Assembly: GCF_014202035.1 (NCBI RefSeq)
Contig: NZ_JACHFR010000002.1
Coordinates: 949,816 to 1,013,815, forward strand
DNA from: Treponema rectale
GTDB taxonomy: Bacteria > Spirochaetota > Spirochaetia > Treponematales > Treponemataceae
Reading direction: 5' to 3'
Length of the DNA: 64,000 nt
The position numbers and the translations under genes were made by a program. Shown in pieces: positions 1 through 6,848 of this stretch (position 1 is the stretch's first letter; the number at the start of each line of letters is the position of its first letter). The notes beneath the pieces were generated by a model. It did no database searches and was not told the DNA's origin. It was given only the letters and a program-made list of their open reading frames with translations.

Positions 1-1
1 T

Positions 2-220
2 GATGAAAAAATTATCTCTGAAAAAGAGTACATGAAAGTATCTGGTCTTGCTTCTTATGAGAAAAAATTCGGTCATGGTGGAGCTCGAGAAAATGCCGGA
101 AGAAAACAAAAGTTTGCTTTACCTCTTAAGTTTCAAATCCGAGTAACAAAAGAAGAAAAAGATTTTATTGCTTATGCAAGAGAACATAAGATAGACTACT
201 CTGCTTTAATGCAGATGTAA
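2..220 (+). CDS. Small basic protein, 5' end outside window; possible antitoxin
   Basis: The frame is open back to the left edge, so only the last 72 residues are seen; an internal ATG at 32 is a possible start but codons before it look coding. The visible part has a glycine- and arginine-rich stretch (GGARENAGRK) and then FQIRVTKEEKDFI, which resembles the strand-helix start of ribbon-helix-helix antitoxins. The stop is followed 5 bp later by an attC site, so this is the last gene of a cassette whose start is off the edge. A toxin partner could lie to the left. Function is not recognised with certainty. Confidence 0.6.
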   Translation, partial: DEKIISEKEYMKVSGLASYEKKFGHGGARENAGRKQKFALPLKFQIRVTKEEKDFIAYAREHKIDYSALMQM

Positions 221-224
221 AATC

Positions 225-287
225 ACATAACAAAGGTTCGTAGCCGACAGGCAGTCAAGCTGCCTGCGGTACAACCAGTTGTTAGGT
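225..287 (+). repeat. attC site 1
   Basis: R'' is ACATAAC (225-231) and R' is GTTAGGT (281-287). The centre has GGCAG/CTGCC arms around the loop TCAAG. The next cassette begins inside R' at 282 and carries the start hairpin GGCGC/GCGCC (292-296/300-304) with an ACT loop. Confidence 0.92.
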
Positions 288-328
288 TGATGGCGCACTG
301 CGCCACTTGTCGTCGATAAGGTAAATCA

Positions 329-452
329 TCCAACAAATTTTTTTTCTAAAAATTTGGGTAGTGTACACTACCCAAAGGACTTGAAAGAGTCCTTTGGGCG
401 AAGTCTTGTTACACTCGACTTCGCCCAAAAAATCAAAAATAAAATCGTTGGA
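329..452 (+). promoter_or_regulatory. Structured leader with three tandem hairpins before a lipoprotein gene
   Basis: Three strong hairpins follow one another: a 24-bp perfect palindrome at 353-376, a stem of 8 bp at 374-381/388-395, and a stem of 13 bp at 393-405/417-429. They share end bases: CCCAAA (371-376) can pair with TTTGGG at 353-358 or at 393-398, so alternative folds compete. TCCAAC (329-334) is complementary to GTTGGA (447-452), which includes part of the Shine-Dalgarno GGAGG (450-454) of the gene at 460. A closing stem would hide that site. The pairings are seen directly; a regulatory role is inference. Confidence 0.55.
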
Positions 453-459
453 GGATTTT

Positions 460-936
460 ATGAAAAAAAATCTTAAAATCGTGGCAATTCTTGCCGCATT
501 TGTTCTGTCATGTGCATTTACTGGATGCAAAAATTCAACAAATGAAGATGACGGGAATTCCATATCAAAACTTGATGCACCAACAAATTTGGTTATCAAT
601 TCTATCACAGATAATACAACTACCTGTGCTGTCAACATTACATTCAACTATAGCGGCAAAACAGGTATTGATGGAGCAACTAAAGCAGTACTTGGATATT
701 CGACAACAAATGATTCTTCACAGGCAATTTATGATGACAACATTAATTATGCCACTGTTGAATCCGGAGCAAATACACGAACCGTAAACTTTTCTTCCAG
801 TGAGTTATACAGTGGGCCATATTTAGTACCTGTCAATGGAAAAAAGTATTATTTCTGGCTTAAAGTGACAAGTGACGCAAACAATGTCAGAGAAAGTGTA
901 TGGAGCAATGTTGCTGAGTTTACATACACTAAATAA
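460..936 (+). CDS. Small lipoprotein, cassette cargo
   Basis: Start chosen at ATG 460, 5 bp after the Shine-Dalgarno GGAGG; an upstream in-frame ATG at 394 falls inside the leader hairpins. The product is 158 aa. It begins with a basic n-region (MKKNLK-like), a hydrophobic segment and the lipobox FTGC, so it should be a lipid-anchored outer or inner membrane protein. The rest is Asp/Asn/Thr-rich with the look of one fibronectin type III or Ig-like beta-sandwich (a LDAPTNLVI opening and a YFWLKVTSDANNVRES-like end are typical of Fn3). No enzyme motif. Ligand unknown. Confidence 0.8.
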   Translation: MKKNLKIVAILAAFVLSCAFTGCKNSTNEDDGNSISKLDAPTNLVINSITDNTTTCAVNITFNYSGKTGIDGATKAVLGYSTTNDSSQAIYDDNINYATVESGANTRTVNFSSSELYSGPYLVPVNGKKYYFWLKVTSDANNVRESVWSNVAEFTYTK

Positions 937-963
937 GAAATCTTGTTGTTTCATTTAGGCAGG

Positions 964-1012
964 CGGGAAGCCTTTTTTGTTTATTGACAAGAAAGGCTTC
1001 CCGTGTTATAAA
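964..1012 (+). promoter_or_regulatory. Strong sigma-70 type promoter of the ToxI-like RNA, with inverted repeat
   Basis: TTGACA at 984-989 and TATAAA at 1007-1012 are 17 bp apart, near consensus. Transcription should begin about 1018-1020. A perfect 12-bp inverted repeat (964-975 and 992-1003) brackets the -35 box, placing it in the loop. The repeat could serve as an operator or fold in read-through RNA from the lipoprotein gene. Confidence 0.8.
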
Positions 1013-1018
1013 TTTTAT

Positions 1019-1154
1019 TAGTGAGGCTCGCTCTCCTCTAAAGAGCAAGTTATAAGAGGTTTCCCTTGACCTTAATAAGGAATTTACACGAGGCATATCG
1101 CGGCCTTTATGCGCGAAACTTAACAAGGCAGGCCTAGAGCTTGCCTTTTTTTTT
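1019..1154 (+). ncRNA. ToxI-like antitoxin RNA, three 34-nt pseudoknot repeats
   Basis: Three units of exactly 34 nt start at 1030, 1064 and 1098. Each can fold as an H-type pseudoknot. Unit 1: stem 1 is GCTCT/AGAGC (1030-1034/1042-1046), stem 2 is CCTCT/AGAGG (1035-1039/1055-1059). Unit 2: CCTT/AAGG (1064-1067/1077-1080) and CCTT/GAGG (1070-1073/1090-1093, one GU). Unit 3: TCGCG/CGCGA (1098-1102/1112-1116) and GCCTT/AAGGC (1103-1107/1125-1129). The loop between the last two strands is 8, 9 and 8 nt and A/T-rich. Stems differ in sequence but pairing is kept. In known type III systems the antitoxin is such a repeat RNA, processed by the toxin, with a terminator between it and the toxin gene; this order is seen here. 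A partial unit may precede 1030. Confidence 0.85.
1125..1154 (+). terminator. Intrinsic terminator between antitoxin RNA and toxN-like gene
   Basis: AAGGCA (1125-1130) pairs with TGCCTT (1142-1147), followed by a run of T to 1154. It overlaps the last strand of pseudoknot 3. In type III systems a leaky terminator here sets the excess of antitoxin RNA over toxin mRNA. Confidence 0.8.
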
Positions 1155-1165
1155 ATGGAGAAAAT

Positions 1166-1666
1166 ATGGAAAACTTGAAAATTTATGAAATAGAAAACTC
1201 ATACATTGATCATCTTGTTCCCTTTGCTCCACATTTGTTTCATAACAAAAAAGAAAATCAAGAAAATGAGCGAAAATATATCGGAATTATTTTGACAGTA
1301 AATGGATTAGATTATTTTGCACCTCTTTCTTCTTTCAAAGAGAAACACAAAAAAATGAAAAATAATATGGATTTCCTTAAAGTTGGAAATTACGCTGTTA
1401 TAAATCTAAACAATATGTTTCCAGTTCCAAAGTCTCAGTGCATTTATGTAGATATTTCAAAAGAATCAAATCCGTCTTATAAGGCTTTGCTTTCTGCAGA
1501 ATATCGTATTATCACTTCACTTACAGAAAGAATTCTAAAAAATGCAAAATCACTTTATGAATATAAAATGAAAAATGGTAACTCGACTCCGCTTGCAAAA
1601 AGATGTAACGACTTTAAATTACTTGAAGAAAAGTGTAAGGAATATTCTGATAAAAGTAAAAAATAA
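1166..1666 (+). CDS. toxN: ToxN/AbiQ-family endoribonuclease toxin (type III toxin-antitoxin)
   Basis: The 166-aa product matches the ToxN/AbiQ family in length and pattern: an N-terminal KIYEIENSYIDHL block, YIGIILTVNGLDYFAPLSS, a basic FKEKHKKMKNN segment where the family has its active-site Ser/Lys, INLNNMFPVP, and the ending DFKLLEEKCKEY. Family members are sequence-selective RNases that cut cellular RNA and their own antitoxin RNA, and are held inactive in a toxin-RNA complex. Shine-Dalgarno GGAG (1157-1160) lies 5 nt before the ATG. The stop codon shares its last A with the attC R'' box. It is controlled by the promoter, repeat RNA and terminator just upstream. Many relatives give phage defence by abortive infection; here a cassette-stabilising role is equally possible. 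Confidence 0.87.
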   Translation: MENLKIYEIENSYIDHLVPFAPHLFHNKKENQENERKYIGIILTVNGLDYFAPLSSFKEKHKKMKNNMDFLKVGNYAVINLNNMFPVPKSQCIYVDISKESNPSYKALLSAEYRIITSLTERILKNAKSLYEYKMKNGNSTPLAKRCNDFKLLEEKCKEYSDKSKK

Positions 1667-1729
1667 CCTAACAAGAAGTTCAAAGCCGACAGGCAGTCAA
1701 GCCGCCTGCGGTTTAACTCATTGTTATGT
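1666..1729 (+). repeat. attC site 2
   Basis: R'' is ACCTAAC (1666-1672), the exact complement of R' of site 1, as expected when both came from one circular cassette. R' is GTTATGT (1723-1729). The next cassette start carries the conserved hairpin GGACGCCCGCACTGGGGCGC (1730-1749), arms CGCCC/GGGCG. Confidence 0.95.
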
Positions 1730-1761
1730 GGACGCCCGCACTGGGGCGCTTTAGTAGAAAA

Positions 1762-2037
1762 ATGAAAATACTTCGATTATTTTTTATGTTTTTAGGTTTA
1801 CTAGGAGTAATAACTACTGAATTAATTCTCAGACATAAAATTCCTGAAAACTTTGAATTTCCTTTATTATTACTTTTTTTAGGTTTTATTTATATTCCAT
1901 TCATAGTAGAAATTCTAAAAAATAAAGAAGAAGTTAAAATCGATTTTTGGAATTTCAGATTTATTCTGGGGTTAGTTTCTTATCCAATTATATTAATAGG
2001 ATATTTCATATATAAGATTTATAATCTCTTTAAATGA
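1762..2037 (+). CDS. Small integral membrane protein, cassette cargo
   Basis: Start ATG 1762 follows the cassette-start hairpin; no clear ribosome binding site is visible, so translation may be weak or leader-dependent. The 91-aa product has about three hydrophobic segments (roughly residues 4-22, 33-50 and 66-84) with a charged loop KNKEEVK, so it should sit in the inner membrane. No family recognised. A TCAAG-loop hairpin follows the stop. Confidence 0.65.
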   Translation: MKILRLFFMFLGLLGVITTELILRHKIPENFEFPLLLLFLGFIYIPFIVEILKNKEEVKIDFWNFRFILGLVSYPIILIGYFIYKIYNLFK

Positions 2038-2039
2038 TT

Positions 2040-2067
2040 TTTTATCAACAAGTCAAGCTTGCTGATA
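2040..2067 (+). repeat. Degenerate attC-like hairpin inside a composite cassette
   Basis: TTATCA and TGATAA close a hairpin with inner arms CAAG/CTTG around the attC loop TCAAG. R'' and R' boxes are gone. It lies between the membrane protein gene and the BrnTA pair and may mark an old cassette joint. Confidence 0.5.
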
Positions 2068-2098
2068 AGTGGAATGATATGAACATTTGTATTTTTTA

Positions 2099-2128
2099 TT
2101 GACAATTTTTGTATATACAAATTATAAT
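2099..2128 (+). promoter_or_regulatory. brnTA promoter with palindromic operator
   Basis: TTGACA (2099-2104) and TATAAT (2123-2128) are both perfect consensus boxes, 18 bp apart. The spacer holds the perfect 14-bp palindrome TTTGTATATACAAA (2108-2121), a likely binding site for the BrnA antitoxin, since BrnTA-type operons are autoregulated. A further TTTGTAT lies just upstream near 2086. Confidence 0.8.
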
Positions 2129-2145
2129 ATACACAGAGTTAGAAA

Positions 2146-2430
2146 ATGACATTTGAGTGGGATGAAGAAAAAGAAAGGCATAACATTCAAGCTCACGATG
2201 GAATCACTTTTTCATATGCAGCCAGGGTCTTTCTGGACTCAAAGCGTATTGAGAAAATTGACGATAACCATTCTGACAAAGAAGAACGTTATAATGTAAT
2301 TGGTCTTGTAGAAAGAGTCTTGTTTGTAGTTTACACAGAACGTGGAGATGACAACATAAGAATAATTTCTGCACGTAGAGCAACGCCTAAAGAGGAGAAA
2401 GAATACTATGAAAACTATGACATTAGATGA
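2146..2430 (+). CDS. brnT: BrnT-family toxin (type II)
   Basis: The 94-aa product has the BrnT pattern: FEWDEEKERHNIQAHDGITF at the start, a VFLD segment, then VGLVERVLFVVYTER-like strands and the RIISARRATPKE ending. BrnT proteins are small RelE-fold ribonucleases that stop translation and are neutralised by BrnA. The gene starts about 11 nt after the expected transcription start, with no Shine-Dalgarno. It overlaps the next gene by 23 bp, which suggests coupled translation. Being in a cassette, it probably acts as an addiction module that protects the array from loss. It is the first of two BrnTA pairs in this window. Confidence 0.9.
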   Translation: MTFEWDEEKERHNIQAHDGITFSYAARVFLDSKRIEKIDDNHSDKEERYNVIGLVERVLFVVYTERGDDNIRIISARRATPKEEKEYYENYDIR

Positions 2431-2710
2431 TTTATTGAAAAATCCACTTACAGAAAACGATAAAAAAATCATAGCAAATGCTCGTCCAATTGCTACAGAA
2501 GATTGCCCGGAACAAACAGATGAGCAGTTAAAACAATTCAAACCATGGTACGAAGTGCATCCAAAAGGAAACGATATTTATAAAGTTTCTGTAAAGAAAA
2601 CTGCAGTAAGTCTCAGAATAGATAATGATGTTCTTGCTGCATTAAAAGCAACAGGAAAAGGCTATCAATCAAGAATAAATAATATTTTACGAAAAGCAGT
2701 TCTTGGATAA
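2408..2710 (+). CDS. brnA: BrnA-family antitoxin
   Basis: The 100-aa product ends with VSLRIDNDVLAALKATGKGY and a following NNILRKAV helix, the ribbon-helix-helix DNA-binding segment usual for BrnA antitoxins. The N-terminal half (residues 1-60) should wrap the toxin. The start lies inside brnT, out of frame; the pair forms one transcript from the promoter at 2099-2128. The stop is 6 bp before the next attC. Confidence 0.9.
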   Translation: MKTMTLDDLLKNPLTENDKKIIANARPIATEDCPEQTDEQLKQFKPWYEVHPKGNDIYKVSVKKTAVSLRIDNDVLAALKATGKGYQSRINNILRKAVLG

Positions 2711-2716
2711 AAATCA

Positions 2717-2780
2717 CATAACAAAGGTTCGTAGCCGACAAACCGGTCAAGCCGGTTTGCGGTTTAAGCAATTGTTATAC
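2717..2780 (+). repeat. attC site 3
   Basis: R'' ACATAAC (2717-2723) complements R' of site 2. R' is GTTATAC (2774-2780). The central arms AAACCGG/CCGGTTT differ wholly from site 1 but keep the TCAAG loop. The next cassette start hairpin is CAGCCC/GGGCTG (2784-2789/2793-2798) with an ACT loop. Confidence 0.93.
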
Positions 2781-2813
2781 GCACAGCCCACTGGGCTGGA
2801 AACAGGAAAAAGT

Positions 2814-3617
2814 ATGAAAACTAAAGAAGTAATTATTGAACAACAAAAAGATTTTATACAGAAAATGAAAGATAAAACCTCCACTTTCATAAATTCAATA
2901 GATAAATCAGAAATTGAAACAATTCTTCTTTCTGGAAGTGTTTCCCGAGGTGATTATTTTTCGCAGAAAAAAGAAAACGGCGAATACAATGGTATGGTCG
3001 ATTTAATCGTTATGCGTAAAAACGGCAGCAGTATTACAGCAGAAGATATTTTTGGGGCTAATCAAGAGCCGGAAATTCCTTTTCATTGTATAAAATTTGA
3101 TGGTATATGGTTTGAGATTTTGTTCACTGATTTTATTGATACAGACATGTTTTCTAAGTTTGAAGAGCCGAGAAAATTTTCTGTATTGGAATCCCAGATT
3201 TTATACGACCCGAATAATTCCTATAAAAATGAACTTGTAAAAATCAATCAGTTTGTAAAAGAGGATTTAGAAAATAATCTGACTGGTTCGCTTGGGTACA
3301 TTCATTATCTTATTTCAGATTACAAAAAAGACCGCTGGTATCGCCGAGACGCATTCATCCAATTACATGAGAATTTGAACACAGCAATAAGAGCAGGAAT
3401 ACGGGCCTTGTTTTATCTGAATGGATTTTATTCTCCGGCAGAAGACAGGGCAATTTATTATTCCCACAGCTTGCAACAACTTCCAGAAAATTATGCAGAA
3501 GTAATCTCAAAAGCCTGCAATCAAAAAACAGATTCAGAAGAAGACTATTTCAGGCGGGAAAAAATCTTTATGGAAAATATAGTCGGTTTTATTGAAAAAT
3601 CTAAATCTTGTAAATAA
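2814..3617 (+). CDS. Nucleotidyltransferase-domain protein, cassette cargo
   Basis: ATG 2814 is chosen since it follows AGGA at 2802-2805 and the frame before it runs through attC. The 267-aa product has LSGSVSRGDYF followed by a GMVDLIVM strand, the GS-x-x-x-GD motif with a downstream acidic residue of the polymerase-beta-like nucleotidyltransferase fold. The C-terminal half (about 140-267) is helical and resembles HEPN-type or substrate-binding regions of such enzymes. Possible roles include an antitoxin of a MNT/HEPN-like pair, a drug-modifying or a tRNA-modifying nucleotidyltransferase; sequence alone does not decide. It is followed after 11 bp by a second gene of the same cassette. Confidence 0.75.
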   Translation: MKTKEVIIEQQKDFIQKMKDKTSTFINSIDKSEIETILLSGSVSRGDYFSQKKENGEYNGMVDLIVMRKNGSSITAEDIFGANQEPEIPFHCIKFDGIWFEILFTDFIDTDMFSKFEEPRKFSVLESQILYDPNNSYKNELVKINQFVKEDLENNLTGSLGYIHYLISDYKKDRWYRRDAFIQLHENLNTAIRAGIRALFYLNGFYSPAEDRAIYYSHSLQQLPENYAEVISKACNQKTDSEEDYFRREKIFMENIVGFIEKSKSCK

Positions 3618-3628
3618 ATGGAGTCAGT

Positions 3629-3904
3629 TTGGAAAATATTTTATTAAATATCTGGATAGAAATGAAGAGCGGAATAAAAGTCCGACTAATATCCAAAGAT
3701 GTATATAATTCAGATGAAAATTATATTGTAATAATGGAAATAAATGAAAATGGGATTTCCAGAAATATCAATTTAATGGTAAAAGGCAGAAAAGTATTTG
3801 ATGCTTCTGGAAAATGTTTAGATTTTGGTGATGCATATCCGTCAACTACAGAATATGGTAAAAGGATGATTACTAAGCAATTTATAAACGCTTGGTTAGA
3901 ATAA
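3629..3904 (+). CDS. Hypothetical small protein, second gene of the cassette
   Basis: Start is a TTG at 3629, 5 nt after GGAG (3620-3623). The 91-aa product is mostly beta-strand with alternating Ile/Val (KVRLISKDVYNSDENYIVIM) and ends in a short helix ITKQFINAWLE. No family is recognised. Close spacing to the nucleotidyltransferase gene suggests co-translation and perhaps joint function. Its stop is 7 bp before the attC. Confidence 0.6.
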   Translation: MENILLNIWIEMKSGIKVRLISKDVYNSDENYIVIMEINENGISRNINLMVKGRKVFDASGKCLDFGDAYPSTTEYGKRMITKQFINAWLE

Positions 3905-3910
3905 GAAACG

Positions 3911-3974
3911 GTATAACAAAGGTTCGTAGCCGACAGCGGGTCAAGCCACAAAACCGTTTAAGCAGTTGTTATGT
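3911..3974 (+). repeat. attC site 4
   Basis: R'' GTATAAC (3911-3917) is the exact complement of R' GTTATAC at site 3, a rare variant kept at both ends of the same cassette. R' here is GTTATGT (3968-3974). The inner arms are imperfect. Cassette-start hairpin copy GGACGCCCGCACTGGGGCGC at 3975-3994. Confidence 0.93.
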
Positions 3975-4010
3975 GGACGCCCGCACTGGGGCGCATAAGG
4001 AAATTTAAAA

Positions 4011-5252
4011 ATGAAAAAGATAATTTCAACACTTTTACTTTCAGTTATTTTATGTGCTCTTTACGCACAAAACAAAGCTGGTGGCAATGTAAATTCAAAA
4101 GAGCCGATTGCTTATGCCGACAAGGAATTTCTATCTGGTATTCTTGATTATGACAGCTTAAAAACTACACCTGCGCCGCAGAACTGGCCGGAGCCATTGA
4201 ACAATTCTTTTAAGTTTACTTATGTAACAGGCGAATGCAGGATGATACCACCCCAGCTTCTTTTTGATGCTGCAAAAAAACTTGGAGTGGAAAAAGAATT
4301 TATTTCAGATCAGGTCGAGTCTAAAGAATATCCTGAATTTACTTGCAAATTAACTGGAATTGTAATTCAGAAAAAAGACAATGAATATCTGGTTCGCGCT
4401 TTTTATGAAGCTGACGATATTGTTCCTGTTAGTATTCTGAATATGTCCAAAAGGCCCTGGTATATCAATGATAATCCTAAAAAACATATTCAGGCAATTT
4501 ATACCTCTGAAAAAGGGCTAATAAAAATTGTTGATGATGCTTATTGCGTAAGACATTATGATTATCCTTTGGGATCATTCCTTGGACTCAAAGGTTTTTC
4601 AACTTTTGATTTTATGTCGAAATCTTCTTATAGTCATACTCTAATTTTATTTGGATTTGAAAAAGGAAGTGAAATTCGGCTTACATCTTTAACTTGTAAT
4701 ATTTTTAAAAAACATGATATTAAGGATGCTGAGCATCGTTTTCTAAGTGATAATTCAGATCTGTATGTTGCTGATGAAGAAAGATTTGCAAAAAAGTTTG
4801 TGTCTTTTTATTCATATAATTATTTGATTGAAAAAAAATTGTTCGAATATTCAATAGATAAAATGCTTGATTTAAATCCTGAAACTTCATTTGTTGAGAA
4901 TTCTGAAGATGATAATATCAGTTTTATAATTGATATAAATGATTCAATCAATATAAAAGGTTTTAAGATTATTAATGGATTCGCAAAAAGTGAAAATCTT
5001 TATAAAGCAAATAACCAGGTGAAGGTTATTAGTATATATGCACAAACTTTACAGGATGTAGAACCTGTATTTATAGGAACATGGTCGTTAAAACAGACAA
5101 GGGATTTACAATTTATAGAACTGGATATAGAGAACTGTTGTTATTTAGAAATAAAATCAACTGAAATTTATCCTGGCACAAAATACAATGATACTTGTAT
5201 TGCAGAGTTTGATATTCTTACAGATGATGGCTGGCTTATTTCTGATAATTAA
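4011..5252 (+). CDS. Secreted protein with discoidin-like C-terminal domain
   Basis: The 413-aa product begins with a signal peptide (MKKIISTLLLSVILCALYAQ; cleavage likely after YAQ) and no clear lipobox. The N-terminal 250 residues match nothing recognised. The C-terminal part (about 285-400), with FIIDINDSINIKGFKIINGF and the following KSENLYKANNQVKVISIY, resembles the discoidin-like glycan-binding domain found on secreted bacterial NADases. It should act in the periplasm or outside the cell, perhaps binding sugar. An AAGG lies 11 nt before the ATG. It is the only gene of its cassette. Confidence 0.7.
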   Translation: MKKIISTLLLSVILCALYAQNKAGGNVNSKEPIAYADKEFLSGILDYDSLKTTPAPQNWPEPLNNSFKFTYVTGECRMIPPQLLFDAAKKLGVEKEFISDQVESKEYPEFTCKLTGIVIQKKDNEYLVRAFYEADDIVPVSILNMSKRPWYINDNPKKHIQAIYTSEKGLIKIVDDAYCVRHYDYPLGSFLGLKGFSTFDFMSKSSYSHTLILFGFEKGSEIRLTSLTCNIFKKHDIKDAEHRFLSDNSDLYVADEERFAKKFVSFYSYNYLIEKKLFEYSIDKMLDLNPETSFVENSEDDNISFIIDINDSINIKGFKIINGFAKSENLYKANNQVKVISIYAQTLQDVEPVFIGTWSLKQTRDLQFIELDIENCCYLEIKSTEIYPGTKYNDTCIAEFDILTDDGWLISDN

Positions 5253-5264
5253 TTAAGTAAAATC

Positions 5265-5327
5265 ACATAACAAAGCTTCAAAGCGAATGTCGGGTCAAGC
5301 CCGCCACCGTTTAAGCAGTTGTTATAC
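5265..5327 (+). repeat. attC site 5
   Basis: R'' ACATAAC (5265-5271) complements R' of site 4. R' is GTTATAC (5321-5327). The left half differs from the other copies (AAAGCTTCAAAGCGAATG), inner arms CGGG/CCCG around TCAAG. Cassette-start hairpin at 5328-5347. Confidence 0.92.
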
Positions 5328-5360
5328 GGACGCCCGCACTGGGGCGCTTATGGAGAAAGA

Positions 5361-6251
5361 ATGAAAAAAGTTTTGTATATTCTTCTGCTTTTAATTTTTG
5401 TAAGTTGTACAAAGAAAAATAATGAATTTAATGTAAATGAAAACAGTAATAATACTTTTGCTATAAGTCAGGAAATCGTAGTTCCTGAAGAATTTATAGG
5501 GACATGGGTTATAACAAATCCTGATTATGCTTTTCTAAAAATCAACGAAAACGGAAAATTTGTTATACGCAATATGAGTGTTATTTATGAAGGAATTGTA
5601 AAAATAGAAAATAATAAAATAGTTCTTCCCTATTCAGAAAATTTTTACTGTGGTCCAGTTGGAGAATTTGAAAAAATAGAAGAAATAAATCTTGTTTTCC
5701 CAAATAAAGAAGACACTTACATTTCATATAATCCGGATTATAAAGATTTTAAGTATACAACATGCTTAGAAAATTCAAATAATAAATTTCCTTCAAAAGA
5801 ACATAAATCAGAAGAAGGTCAAGTTTATGAATTAGATAGCTTTGAAGTTATAAAAATAAATAAAAAGATTTTATCAACCGAAAACATGAAATTAAGAGTA
5901 AGACCATCTTCAATTGAAAAAGAATTATTTGCAGAATATCAATGGCCTTATGCATATCCAAATTCTGAAAAGTATTATCCTATAGAATCAGAAATAAATC
6001 TTTTACTAAAAGGTTATATCTGTTTTACAGATGCCGTAACAGTTAAAAAAGATAAAATAGAAAATATTGAAGCACCATGGTATCATATATATACAGGCGG
6101 CGGAGAAGAAAGTTTTCCAAGAGCTGCATGGATCTGGGGAGGTTATTGTATAGAAACAAATAATCTTACAGATGAAGAAAAAAACAATTATATTAAATTG
6201 TTTGAAAATGAAGCAATTCTGAAAGGTTTGATTCAGAAAAATGAGGAATAA
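5361..6251 (+). CDS. Lipoprotein with SH3-like C-terminal domain, cassette cargo
   Basis: ATG 5361 follows GGAG at 5352-5355. The 296-aa product has the lipobox LIFVSC and should be lipid-anchored. Residues 45-120 (EEFIGTWVI, then alternating strands) look like a small lipocalin-type beta-barrel. The C-terminal part has MKLRVRPSSIEKE and ends with AWIWGGY, the opening and closing motifs of the bacterial SH3 domain also seen in the genes at 9940, 11717 and 13972. Such domains often bind peptidoglycan or protein. No catalytic residues are visible. Confidence 0.75.
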   Translation: MKKVLYILLLLIFVSCTKKNNEFNVNENSNNTFAISQEIVVPEEFIGTWVITNPDYAFLKINENGKFVIRNMSVIYEGIVKIENNKIVLPYSENFYCGPVGEFEKIEEINLVFPNKEDTYISYNPDYKDFKYTTCLENSNNKFPSKEHKSEEGQVYELDSFEVIKINKKILSTENMKLRVRPSSIEKELFAEYQWPYAYPNSEKYYPIESEINLLLKGYICFTDAVTVKKDKIENIEAPWYHIYTGGGEESFPRAAWIWGGYCIETNNLTDEEKNNYIKLFENEAILKGLIQKNEE

Positions 6252-6257
6252 ATAATC

Positions 6258-6321
6258 GCCTAACAAAGGTTCGTAGCCGACACGCGGTCAAGTCGCGCCA
6301 CCGTTTAAGCAGTTGTTATGT
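6258..6321 (+). repeat. attC site 6
   Basis: R'' is GCCTAAC (6258-6264), the most canonical box in the array, but it does not complement the R' GTTATAC that opens this cassette, so the cassette may be a fusion. R' is GTTATGT (6315-6321). Inner arms CGCG/CGCG. Cassette-start hairpin at 6322-6341 has a GU pair (CGCCT/GGGCG). Confidence 0.93.
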
Positions 6322-6355
6322 GGACGCCTGCACTGGGGCGCGAGGTTTTAAAAAT

Positions 6356-6841
6356 ATGAAGAAATCAATTATATTTGTTTTATTGGTATTAATTTATTTT
6401 CCTTGTTTTTCGCAAGTAATAAATAATGTTTTTTTTCCAAATGACAATCAAATAGACAAACAATATGAAATTGATATGCAAAATTGGATAACGAATTATG
6501 AATGGAAGGTCGTAATAGGGAAATATATAGGACTTTGGAAAAAACAAATGTATCTAGAAATGGAAAGATTAATTTCTGTTATTCCAGAATCTGAAGATAT
6601 GATAAGAGAAAATCAGAAAAAATGGGATGAATCTCTAGATTTAAGTTATGAATTAGTATTTGATAAAGTAAATTTAAATGCAGTTGGAAGAGAAGATTTT
6701 ATTGGTAGTTTTTCTTCAGGTCGAATAACTCAATATAGAGAACGTGCAAAATATTATTTATGTTTGTTCTATACAATAAAAGATCAAAAATCAGAAGATG
6801 GGTGTTATACAGATACACATAAAACTGAATTAGCAAAATAA
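6356..6841 (+). CDS. Small secreted protein, LprI-like pattern
   Basis: ATG 6356 is chosen because the earlier in-frame ATG at 6320 lies in attC. The 161-aa product has a signal peptide ending near CFSQ. The mature part is helical with QKKWDESLD and a later AKYYLCLFY segment, spaced like the helices of lysozyme-inhibitor LprI (DUF1311) proteins, though the disulphide cysteines of that family are not clearly present. The call is tentative. Base composition is strongly A/T, like other cassettes. Confidence 0.6.
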   Translation: MKKSIIFVLLVLIYFPCFSQVINNVFFPNDNQIDKQYEIDMQNWITNYEWKVVIGKYIGLWKKQMYLEMERLISVIPESEDMIRENQKKWDESLDLSYELVFDKVNLNAVGREDFIGSFSSGRITQYRERAKYYLCLFYTIKDQKSEDGCYTDTHKTELAK

Positions 6842-6848
6842 AAATAAC

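Noticed and set aside
282-647. 121-codon frame on the minus strand
   Set aside because: Spans the palindromic leader and the start of the lipoprotein gene; no sign of coding.
1019-1154. Structured RNA considered as a riboswitch, 6S or SRP RNA
   Set aside because: The 34-nt period, pseudoknots and downstream ToxN-like gene explain it better, and no SRP or 6S core motif is present.
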